Positions 57,320-64,000 of a DNA stretch of 64,000 nucleotides are shown in pieces. The notes below the pieces were generated by a model. The model made no database searches, was not told the origin of the DNA, and saw only the letters and a program-made list of their open reading frames with translations. Positions within the stretch are counted from its first letter, which is position 1; each line of letters begins with the position of its first letter. The DNA is from Streptomyces sp. NBC_01451 (GTDB taxonomy: Bacteria; Actinomycetota; Actinomycetes; Streptomycetales; Streptomycetaceae), in the NCBI RefSeq assembly GCF_036227485.1, contig NZ_CP109479.1:8308001-8372000 (forward strand), read 5' to 3'. Both the position numbers and the translations under genes were made by a program.

Positions 57320-57961
57320 TTGCACGTGCAGGAATGGCTGGAGACGATCCCCGCGGTCAGTATCTACGCGCTGGTGGGACTGGTCATCGGGCTGGAGAGT
57401 CTGGGCATTCCGCTGCCGGGAGAGATCATTCTGGTCTCCGCCGCACTGCTCGCCTCCCAGCACGGTGAGATCAACCCGTTCGTCCTCGGCGCGTGCGCGA
57501 GCGCCGGCGCGATCATCGGTGACTCCATCGGCTACGCCATCGGCCGCAAGGGCGGTCGGCCGCTGCTGGCCTGGCTCGGCGGGAAGTTCCCCCGGCACTT
57601 CGGCGAGGGGCACATCGCGACGGCGGAGCGGTCGTTCGAGAAGTGGGGCATGTGGGCCGTCTTCTTCGGGCGGTTCGTCGCTCTGCTGAGGATCTTCGCG
57701 GGGCCGCTGGCGGGTGTGCTGCGGATGCCGTACTGGAAGTTCCTGATCGCCAACGTGCTCGGGGGGATCGTGTGGGCGGGCGGGACCACCGCCGTCATCT
57801 ACTACCTCGGGATTGTCGCCGAGTCGTGGTTGAAGCGGTTCTCCTGGCTGGGGTTGGTGCTGGCGGTGCTGTTCGGTCTTACGTCGATGCTGGTGCTCAA
57901 GCGCAAGTCGAAGGCCGCCGCACGGAAGGCCGAGGTCGAGACCGTAGGGGCCATGGAGTGA
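57320..57961 (+). CDS. DedA-family membrane protein
   Basis: A 213-residue integral membrane protein. DedA features are LVGLVIGLESLGIPLPGEII, FVLGACASAGAIIGDSIGYA, and FGRFVALLRIFAGPLAGVLR with conserved arginines. A TTG at 57320 is used because GGAAGGA lies seven bases upstream. The C-terminal tail is basic. DedA proteins help maintain envelope integrity and lipid flipping. Confidence 0.9.
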   Translation: MHVQEWLETIPAVSIYALVGLVIGLESLGIPLPGEIILVSAALLASQHGEINPFVLGACASAGAIIGDSIGYAIGRKGGRPLLAWLGGKFPRHFGEGHIATAERSFEKWGMWAVFFGRFVALLRIFAGPLAGVLRMPYWKFLIANVLGGIVWAGGTTAVIYYLGIVAESWLKRFSWLGLVLAVLFGLTSMLVLKRKSKAAARKAEVETVGAME

Positions 57962-58028
57962 CTTCGGGCTCGGGCGCGGGGTGTCCGTGGCCTGTCGCGC
58001 AGTTCCCCGCGCCCCCGGGCGAGCCGCT

Positions 58029-58556
58029 CTACTCGTAGATTTCCCTGTGGGCCTTGGCCAGGTCCGCGTAGTGCGTGCCGTTGAGGGTCACTCCCTGGCG
58101 TTCCTCCGCCGTCAGTTCGCGGCGTACTTTCGCCGGTACCCCCGCCACCAGCGAACCCGGCGGGATCTCCATCCCCTGCGGCACCAGAGCCTGGGCCGCC
58201 ACCAGTGAGCCCGTGCCGATCACCGCGCCGTTCAGGACCGTCGCGCCCATGCCGATCAGACAGTCGTCCTCGACCGTCGCGCCGTGCACCACCGCGTTGT
58301 GGCCCACCGAGACGCGCTCGCCGATGGTCACCGGGAAGCCGGGGTCGGCGTGCAGTGTGCAGTTGTCCTGGATGTTGCTCCGGGCGCCGACGGAGATCCG
58401 CTCGACGTCGCCGCGCAGCACCGCGCCGTACCAGACGCTCGCACCCGCGTGAAGGGTCACGTCCCCGATCACCGAGGACGTGGGCGCCACGAACGCCTCC
58501 CCGTCCACCTTCGGTTCCCTGCCGCCGATGCCGGTGATCAACGCCTTGTGCGTCAT
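58029..58556 (-). CDS. Gamma-carbonic-anhydrase-family protein
   Basis: A 175-residue left-handed beta-helix trimer protein. The hexapeptide repeats run through SVIGDVTLHAGASVWYGAVL, RGDVERISVGARSNIQDNCT, and GHNAVVHGATVEDDCLIGMG, with histidines (DNCTLHAD, GHNAVVHG) at positions of the zinc ligands. CA activity is not proven for this subgroup. It is convergent with the DedA gene and divergent from an acyltransferase. Confidence 0.92.
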   Translation of the reverse strand: MTHKALITGIGGREPKVDGEAFVAPTSSVIGDVTLHAGASVWYGAVLRGDVERISVGARSNIQDNCTLHADPGFPVTIGERVSVGHNAVVHGATVEDDCLIGMGATVLNGAVIGTGSLVAAQALVPQGMEIPPGSLVAGVPAKVRRELTAEERQGVTLNGTHYADLAKAHREIYE

Positions 58557-58651
58557 CTCGCCTCCTGGTCCTCGAGTACGTCAGACCGTACGCCACCTCC
58601 GTGGGGCGAAGATCACAGGTGCTCGGCATGCTGGGTCCGCCCGGCCGTGAG

Positions 58652-58657
58652 TACGGT
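58652..58657 (+). promoter_or_regulatory. -10 element giving a leaderless mRNA
   Basis: TACGGT ends seven bases before the GTG at 58664. Confidence 0.5.
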
Positions 58658-58663
58658 GTGCGG

Positions 58664-59443
58664 GTGCCCAAGCCCAAGAACACGTTCTCGTCATGGCGGC
58701 GTCGGCTGGCGCAGCGCGCGGTGCACGCGGGCTGGGCCTGGGTGCAGCGCACGGGTTCCGTCACGGCCGAGAACCCCGGGCGGCTGGCCTTCCGGGCGAT
58801 GGGAACAGGCACCCGGCTCGCCTTCCCGCTGGGCACGGTCTTCGGTGAACCCTGGATCGAGCTGGGATCGCACTGCATCGTCGGGGAGCAGGTGACCCTG
58901 ACGGCCGGGCTGATGCCCGACCTCGACATGGGGCCGGACCCCATCCTGCGCATCGGCGACGGTGTCGTCCTCGGCCGCGGCAGCCATGTCATCGCCGACA
59001 CGACGGTCACGATCGGCAGCGACTGCTACTTCGGGCCGTATGTGTACGTGACGTCCACCAATCATTCGTACGACGATCCGCACGAGCCCATCGGCAAGCA
59101 GTGGCCGCGTATGGAGCCGGTGGAGATCGGCCCGGGGTGCTGGATCGGCACCGGTGCGGTGATCCTGCCGGGGGCGCGGATCGGGCGGAACGTGGTGGTG
59201 GCCGCCGGTGCGGTGGTACGCGGGACGGTGCCCGACCACGCGGTGGTGGCGGGGGCTCCCGCGAGGGTCGTACGCCGTTGGACGGCGGCCGGGGGCTGGC
59301 GGCCACCGCTGCGGACACCGGCTCCCACGCCGATACCGGAGGGGACCACCCCGGACCAGCTGCGGGCGTTGGCGGAGCTGGACGAGGGGGCCGTGGCGCG
59401 GCTGGCGGAGCTGGGACGGGCCGGGGACCGGGCCGAGTCCTGA
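58664..59443 (+). CDS. Hexapeptide-repeat acyltransferase (CysE/LacA/NodL-type)
   Basis: A 259-residue protein with a left-handed beta-helix domain at about 60-215 (GSHCIVGEQVTLTAGLMPDL, VLGRGSHVIADTTVTIGSDC, GPYVYVTSTNHSYDDPHEPI, GAVILPGARIGRNVVVAAGA). The histidine in TNHSYDDP matches the catalytic His of acetyl-transferases in this class. The C-terminal tail of about 45 residues is Pro-rich and helical. Probably leaderless. It may modify a sugar or lipid; the acceptor is unknown. Confidence 0.88.
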   Translation: MPKPKNTFSSWRRRLAQRAVHAGWAWVQRTGSVTAENPGRLAFRAMGTGTRLAFPLGTVFGEPWIELGSHCIVGEQVTLTAGLMPDLDMGPDPILRIGDGVVLGRGSHVIADTTVTIGSDCYFGPYVYVTSTNHSYDDPHEPIGKQWPRMEPVEIGPGCWIGTGAVILPGARIGRNVVVAAGAVVRGTVPDHAVVAGAPARVVRRWTAAGGWRPPLRTPAPTPIPEGTTPDQLRALAELDEGAVARLAELGRAGDRAES

Positions 59444-59574
59444 TCCGGCGATCGCGGTGAGCGCTGCCCGACGCGCCGCGGGAGGTGTGGTGTTTGACGC
59501 TGCGGGTGCGTCGTGGCTGGTCGCGCGGTTTCCCGCGTCCCGGAAGGGTGCCCGCCCCTTCCTGGGCCGCCCGC

Positions 59575-60432
59575 TCAGCCCGTCGCCAGCAGGAGCGTGC
59601 CCACCAGGGCCAGGCCGGCGCCCGCCGCCTGGACCGCGCGCAGGCGTTCGCTGAGGAAACCGCGTGCCGCCAGAGCGGTGACCACCGGGTAGAGCGAGGC
59701 GAGTACGGCGGCCACGGTGACCGGGCCGTGCTGGGCGGCGACCGAGTAGGTGCCGTTGGCGGCGACATCGGCGAGGCCGACGAAGCCGAGCGCGGGGAGC
59801 AGGCGCCAGGGGAAGCCGCCTGCCGGGAGGGCGGTGCCGCCCCGCCGGACCGAGACGTACAGTGCGGCGCTTCCGACGGCCACGTTCGTCAGGCGCTGCA
59901 CGAAGAGCGCGAGGAACAGGCCGGTGAGGGTGGTCGACGCCTCCGCGATCAGGGCGAACACCGTGCCGAAGCCGAACGCCGCGAGCAGGCTGAGCAGGAT
60001 CGCCCGCCGTTGCACGGGCGCGCCCCTGAGCTGCGGTCCGCCCGCGAGCACGACCCCGACGACGGCGACCGCGATCCCCGCGAACTGGAGCAGCCCGGGA
60101 CGCTCGCCGAGGAAGAGGCCGACGCTGATGGGGACGGCGACGCCGAGGGAGCCGAGTGGGGAGACGACCCCCATCGGGCCCAGGGCGAGCGCCTTGTAGA
60201 AGGAGAGCAGTGCCACCGGTCCGGCGACGCCCGCGGCGACCGCGAACCACAGCCGCGGGCCTGCCTCGCTCCAGCCGCCGGTCAGGACCACGATCGTGCC
60301 GAGCACGACCGCCGCGATCGACTGCGAGACGACCACCACTGTCAACGCGGACACGCGCCGGGTCAGCAGGCCGCCGCCGAAGTCGGCCAGCCCCCAGAGC
60401 AGGCTGGTGACCAGGGCGAAGAATGCGGTCAT
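59575..60432 (-). CDS. EamA/DMT-family transporter
   Basis: A 285-residue exporter-type protein with ten spans: FFALVTSLLWGLADFGGGLL, GPMGVVSPLGSLGVAVPISV, and VTVAAVLASLYPVVTALAAR. The ATG has a GAGG-containing ribosome site. It is divergent from the XRE-cupin regulator with repeated sequences between them, so it is probably regulated by that protein. The transported metabolite is unknown. Confidence 0.88.
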   Translation of the reverse strand: MTAFFALVTSLLWGLADFGGGLLTRRVSALTVVVVSQSIAAVVLGTIVVLTGGWSEAGPRLWFAVAAGVAGPVALLSFYKALALGPMGVVSPLGSLGVAVPISVGLFLGERPGLLQFAGIAVAVVGVVLAGGPQLRGAPVQRRAILLSLLAAFGFGTVFALIAEASTTLTGLFLALFVQRLTNVAVGSAALYVSVRRGGTALPAGGFPWRLLPALGFVGLADVAANGTYSVAAQHGPVTVAAVLASLYPVVTALAARGFLSERLRAVQAAGAGLALVGTLLLATG

Positions 60433-60449
60433 GAGGGCGCCTCGCAGTA

Positions 60450-60499
60450 CAGTGGAGTGAACGGTTCGGTGCACCACACGGTAGTGCAGTGAAGTGAAC
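60450..60499. promoter_or_regulatory. Direct repeat in the EamA/XRE divergent region
   Basis: CAGTGGAGTGAAC (60450-60462) and CAGTGAAGTGAAC (60487-60499) differ at one base and lie 37 bp apart, close to the EamA start. Candidate binding sites for the XRE-cupin protein. Confidence 0.5.
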
Positions 60500-60582
60500 T
60501 CTGTCATCCATAATCCTGTACCCAGGATAGTGCGGCAGGATGAGGTGCCGTAGACAAGCCGAAGGCAAGGCTGAAGACAAGA

Positions 60583-61182
60583 GTGTCGGACGAGAACTTG
60601 GACGGAACGTTGTCGGACCTCGACCTGCTGACCCAGTCGCTGGCGCGCAGCGTGAAGCGCTGGCGTGCCGAACGTGGCTTCACCCTGGAGGCGCTCGCCG
60701 CCCGTGCCGGTGTAAGCCGCGGGATGCTCATCCAGATCGAGCAGGCCCGCACCAACCCCAGCCTCGGCACGGTCGTGAAGATCGGTGACGCGCTCGGCGT
60801 CAGCATCACCACCCTGCTCGACCAGGAACAGGGCCCGAAGGTCCGTATCGTCGCCGCCGACCAGGCCGTACGGCTGTGGCACACCGACGCCGGCAGCTAC
60901 AACCGGCTCCTCGCGGGCACCGAGGCGCCGGGCCCGCTGGAACTGTGGGACTGGCGCCTCATGCCCGGCGACAGCAGCCCGTCCGACCCGCACCCCGCGG
61001 GCACGTTCGAGATCCTCCACGTCACGGCGGGCGAACTGACGCTCACCGTCGACGGAGTCGAACACCGAGTCCCGGCGGGCGCGAGTGCCACCTTCGAGGC
61101 CAACGTCCCCCACACGTACGGCAATGACGGCGCCGAGCCGCTGGAAATGCTGATGTCGGTGTCGGTCCCGCCGGTGAGCTGA
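60583..61182 (+). CDS. XRE-cupin transcriptional regulator
   Basis: A 199-residue regulator. The helix-turn-helix is at about 20-75 (RWRAERGFTLEALAARAGVS, RGMLIQIEQARTNPSLGTVV) and the cupin domain at about 95-195 (MPGDSSPSDPHPAGTFEILH, HRVPAGASATFEANVPHTYG). Such proteins bind small metabolites in the cupin barrel. It is divergent from an EamA exporter by 150 bp, a common arrangement in which the inducer and the export substrate are related. The GTG at 60583 is used. Confidence 0.92.
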   Translation: MSDENLDGTLSDLDLLTQSLARSVKRWRAERGFTLEALAARAGVSRGMLIQIEQARTNPSLGTVVKIGDALGVSITTLLDQEQGPKVRIVAADQAVRLWHTDAGSYNRLLAGTEAPGPLELWDWRLMPGDSSPSDPHPAGTFEILHVTAGELTLTVDGVEHRVPAGASATFEANVPHTYGNDGAEPLEMLMSVSVPPVS

Positions 61183-61273
61183 GACGCCCGGCCGGGAGGC
61201 CGCCCACGGCTGTCGGCGTGCCTCGTCCTCTCCATCACCCGGGTCGATGTGAACAGGTCGGCGGCTGCCCGAA

Positions 61274-62509
61274 TCAGTGGTCGGCGTCCTTGCCGATGTA
61301 CACGTCGGCGAACGCCGCTGCGGCTGCCGGGGAGTTGAGGATGCGGCGGAGGCGGGCCAGGGTCGTACCGGAGCGGAACGGGTCGCCCGACGACGCGCCG
61401 TGGTAGATGTCGGACAGCCACAGGGAGAACTCCTGGTACTGCCAGACCCGCCGCAGACACGCCTTCGAGTAGCCGTTGAGGGCGTCGGGGTCGCCCTTCG
61501 TGAGGTAGCTGACGAGCCCGTCGCCGAGCAGGAAGGCGTCGTGCAGGGCGAGGTTCATTCCCTTGGCGGCGATGGGCGCGGTGAGATGGGCCGCGTCGCC
61601 GGCCAGGAACAGCCGCCCGAACTGCATGGGTTCGACCACGTAGTTGTGCATGTCGAGGACGCGCTTCTCGATCAGGCGGCCCTCGTTGAGCGGGGGAGCG
61701 CCCAACGCGCTGAGCCGTTCGCGGAGTTCGGCCCAGACCCGGTCGTCCGGCCAGTTCTCCGGGTCGTCGCCGGGCGGGCATTCCAGGTAGTAGCGGGTGA
61801 CCTCGGGGCCGCGGGCCATGTGTCCGGCGAAGCCGCGCGGGTGGATGCCGAACATCACGCAGTCGTTCGACGGCGGCGCCTCGGCGAGGAGGGCCAGCCA
61901 GCCGATGCCGTAGTCGTGCCGCGCGACGCGGGCGTGCGCGGCCGGAATCGCCGTACGGGTCACCCCTCGTGCGCCGTCGCATCCGGCGATGAACTCGCCC
62001 TGCACATACTCCCGTTGTCCGGTCTCCGCCGATACGAAGGACACCGCGGGCCGGTCGGTGTCGAGGTCGTGGACGAGCACGTCCCGCACGCCGAAACGGA
62101 TGTCTCCGCCGCGCACGTCGGCGTACTCGCGCACCAGGTCCGTCACCAACAGCGGCTGGGGATAGGCGAAGTGGCGGTGCCCCGACAACTCGGCGTACTC
62201 GAAGCGATGGCGTCGGCCGTCGAACCGGAACTCGCACTTCGTGTGCGTACCGGCCCGCTCCAGCAATGTGTCGGCCAGGCCCCGCTGTTGGAGCGCGCGT
62301 ACCGCCCACTCCTCGATGAACCCCGCCCGGGGGTGCTGCTCGATGAACTCCCGGCTCTCCGTCTCCAGCACCACACAGTCGATGCCCGCTGCCCGCAGGA
62401 TGTTCCCGACGGTGAGCCCCGCGGGTCCGGCGCCCACGATCACCACCGGAAACCGTTGCGCGGAGGGGGAGTTGGGCGGCGGGCCAGGGGGAGGTGAGGC
62501 GAAAGTCAC
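61274..62509 (-). CDS. pobA: 4-hydroxybenzoate 3-monooxygenase-like flavoprotein
   Basis: A 411-residue FAD monooxygenase. The FAD motif VVIVGAGPAGLTVGNILRAA (about residues 22-41), the substrate/FAD segment HPRAGFIEEWAVRALQQRG, HFAYPQPLLVTDLVREYADV, and the second FAD motif LFLAGDAAHLTAPIAAKGMN are all present and in the order of PobA. It would hydroxylate 4-hydroxybenzoate to protocatechuate. No PobR or protocatechuate genes are seen, so the link to the beta-ketoadipate pathway is inferred. It is convergent with the XRE-cupin gene. Confidence 0.88.
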   Translation of the reverse strand: MTFASPPPGPPPNSPSAQRFPVVIVGAGPAGLTVGNILRAAGIDCVVLETESREFIEQHPRAGFIEEWAVRALQQRGLADTLLERAGTHTKCEFRFDGRRHRFEYAELSGHRHFAYPQPLLVTDLVREYADVRGGDIRFGVRDVLVHDLDTDRPAVSFVSAETGQREYVQGEFIAGCDGARGVTRTAIPAAHARVARHDYGIGWLALLAEAPPSNDCVMFGIHPRGFAGHMARGPEVTRYYLECPPGDDPENWPDDRVWAELRERLSALGAPPLNEGRLIEKRVLDMHNYVVEPMQFGRLFLAGDAAHLTAPIAAKGMNLALHDAFLLGDGLVSYLTKGDPDALNGYSKACLRRVWQYQEFSLWLSDIYHGASSGDPFRSGTTLARLRRILNSPAAAAAFADVYIGKDADH

Positions 62510-62636
62510 CCGAGCATTATGTCGACCGCCCGCCGTGGTTGGGCAACCGGCACTTTTCGTTATCGGCGGACCCGGCGCGCGTCTCCCCTCCGCAACTCCG
62601 AGAGCAACTCACCCCCCAGAGCCAAGGACCGGAGCT

Positions 62637-64000
62637 TTGAACACAGGGATCAGCCGCCGCGGCATGTTGAAGTTCACCGGCGCGACGGCGGGCGCCGTCA
62701 CCGTCGGTACGACCCTCGCCGCCCCGCGGGCCACGGCGGCCGGCGCGGGTCTCGTCCACCCGGGCATGCTGCACACCAGGACGGATCTGGAACGGATGGC
62801 GGAGAAGGTGAGGTCCGGTGCGGCGCCGTACACGGCGGGCTTCGCACGGCTGACCGCCAACCGCCATGCGCAGAGCGGCTGGACGGCCAACCCGCAGGCC
62901 ACGGTCTACCGGGGCTCGGGCTCGCCGCAGAACTACGCGATCCTCTACAACGACATCCACGCGGCCTACCAGAACGCCCTGCGGGGGCACGTCACCGGTG
63001 AGAGCGCGTACGCGGACACCGCCGTCGCGATCCTCAACGCCTGGTCGGCGAAGCTGACCGAGGTGGCGGGTTCCGCCGACCGGTTCCTCGCGGCGGGCCT
63101 GTACGGCTACCAGTTCGCCAACGCCGCCGAACTCGTGCGCGACCACGCCGACTTCGACCTCGCCCGCTTCCAGAAGATGATGCTGGACGTCTTCAGTCCG
63201 CTCAGCGAGGACTTCCTGACGAACCACAACGGCGCCGTCATCACCAACTACTGGGCCAACTGGGACCTCACGGCCGTCGCCTGCGTCCTGGCCGTCGGAA
63301 TCCTGTGCGACGACCGCGCGAAGGTCGACCGGGCCGTCGACTACTTCAAGCACGGCGCCGGCATGGGCTCCGTCAAGAACGCCATCCCGGTCGTGTACGA
63401 CGACCAGGGGCTCGGCGAATGGGTCGAGGCGGGCCGCGACCAGGGACACGCACTGCTCGGCGTCGGCCTGATGGGCACGGTCTGCGAGATGGCCTGGAAC
63501 CAGGGCATCGACCTGTACGGCTACGACGACAGCCGTTTCCTCAAGGGCGCCCAGTACGTCGCCAAGTGGAGCATGGGCGGCGAGGTGCCGTACACGGCGA
63601 ACACCCGCAGGAAGGGTGCGGTGAACGGCTGGTCGGGCAGCGAGACCGCGACCGGCGCCGCCGCCGTGGACCCGGCGATGACCCGCCCCATCTGGGCCAT
63701 GATCGCCAACCACTACACCAAGCGCCGGGGTCTGTCCGCGGCCTACCTGACCCGTATCGCCGCCCAGGCGTCCCCCGAGGGCGGCGGTGGCGACTACGGC
63801 CCCAACAGCGGGGGATACGACCAACTCGGTTTCGGGACACTGGCGTTCACCCGAGACGCGGCCAGGACGAGCGGGAGTCCGAGCACTGGCTCCAGCCCCG
63901 GTGCCGGCGCCAGTGGGGAGAGTGCGGCGGGCGCCGGTGCCGGCGAAGCGGACACGTCGCCGTCGGCCGGTGCGACTGCCCGGGGCGGCAGGACCGAGGA
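62637..64000 (+). CDS. Tat-exported alginate-lyase-family protein, 3' end beyond the window
   Basis: The visible 454 codons are open to the last base. The TTG at 62637 lies eight bases after AAGGA. The N-terminus has a twin-arginine signal (ISRRGMLKFTGATAGAVTVG). The mature part shows HPGMLHTRTDLERMAEKVRS and NYAILYNDIHAAYQNALRGH, then TNYWANWDLTAVACVLAVGI and EAGRDQGHALLGVGLMGTVC, which suit the helical (alpha/alpha) toroid of alginate-lyase-like polysaccharide lyases, with His/Trp/Asn at the active-site cleft. A Ser/Gly/Ala linker (from about 400) suggests a further domain. The substrate could be alginate or another uronate polymer. Confidence 0.8.
   Translation, partial: MNTGISRRGMLKFTGATAGAVTVGTTLAAPRATAAGAGLVHPGMLHTRTDLERMAEKVRSGAAPYTAGFARLTANRHAQSGWTANPQATVYRGSGSPQNYAILYNDIHAAYQNALRGHVTGESAYADTAVAILNAWSAKLTEVAGSADRFLAAGLYGYQFANAAELVRDHADFDLARFQKMMLDVFSPLSEDFLTNHNGAVITNYWANWDLTAVACVLAVGILCDDRAKVDRAVDYFKHGAGMGSVKNAIPVVYDDQGLGEWVEAGRDQGHALLGVGLMGTVCEMAWNQGIDLYGYDDSRFLKGAQYVAKWSMGGEVPYTANTRRKGAVNGWSGSETATGAAAVDPAMTRPIWAMIANHYTKRRGLSAAYLTRIAAQASPEGGGGDYGPNSGGYDQLGFGTLAFTRDAARTSGSPSTGSSPGAGASGESAAGAGAGEADTSPSAGATARGGRTE

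Overview
The window reads as chromosomal DNA of a Streptomyces-type actinomycete. Base composition is very GC-rich with strong G/C at third codon positions, GTG and TTG starts are common, and many genes appear leaderless (a -10 hexamer of the TANNNT kind seven or eight bases before the start codon). Family content agrees: a conservon CvnD, a divergent third EF-Tu, MocR and XRE-cupin regulators, paired DUF3037/HipA-like genes and a lectin protein with sigma-factor-like segments. I see no rRNA, tRNA, CRISPR array or replication origin, and no recognisable large biosynthetic cluster.

Layout. 0-12 kb: a glutamate-cysteine ligase-like enzyme, a CPBP membrane protease, a PhzF-like isomerase, a divergent LuxR/PadR regulator pair over an intergenic region with three inverted repeats, an SRPBCC protein, a Clp-N domain protein, two EamA transporters (the second preceded by a candidate leader peptide and attenuator), an aldo/keto reductase and an XRE regulator. 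12-20 kb: three FMN split-barrel proteins, a MocR regulator, an EamA/LysR divergent pair, an isochorismatase-fold protein lacking its catalytic residues, a Rieske lipoprotein and a HipA-like kinase with its DUF3037 partner. 20-32 kb: two SDR genes behind a strong promoter, an ABC solute-binding lipoprotein, ung, lnt, DinB, DUF4291 and other housekeeping or orphan genes.

32-44.5 kb is the most unusual part. A 126-bp copy of the 3' end of uppP (31995-32120) and the intact uppP (44405-45280) are in direct orientation, and share 60 identical bases abutting the inner side of the copy. Between them lie about 12.3 kb: degraded mobile DNA at both edges (an integrase-core pseudogene, an AbiEii-like relic, an IS110 relic and a serine-resolvase relic) and, in the middle, a coherent nutrient-uptake module. 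That module is a dipeptide-type ABC transporter with solute-binding lipoprotein, two permeases and a fused double ATPase, co-transcribed with a ROK sugar kinase and divergent from a ROK repressor followed by an MlrC-type (M81) metallopeptidase. An orphan conservon cvnD lies beside them. I interpret this as a fixed genomic island that entered at the 3' end of uppP and brought an uptake and catabolic system for an unknown peptide-like or sugar-peptide compound.

45-64 kb: a three-gene sugar-catabolism operon (Gfo/Idh/MocA, PmoA-like, cupin) behind a LacI-type operator candidate, a VTT membrane protein, tuf3, a spermidine-synthase-like protein, an MFS transporter, two cell-envelope proteins including the sigma/zinc-motif/lectin fusion, a DedA protein, two left-handed-beta-helix enzymes, an EamA/XRE-cupin divergent pair, a pobA-like monooxygenase, and a Tat-exported alginate-lyase-like enzyme cut off by the window end.
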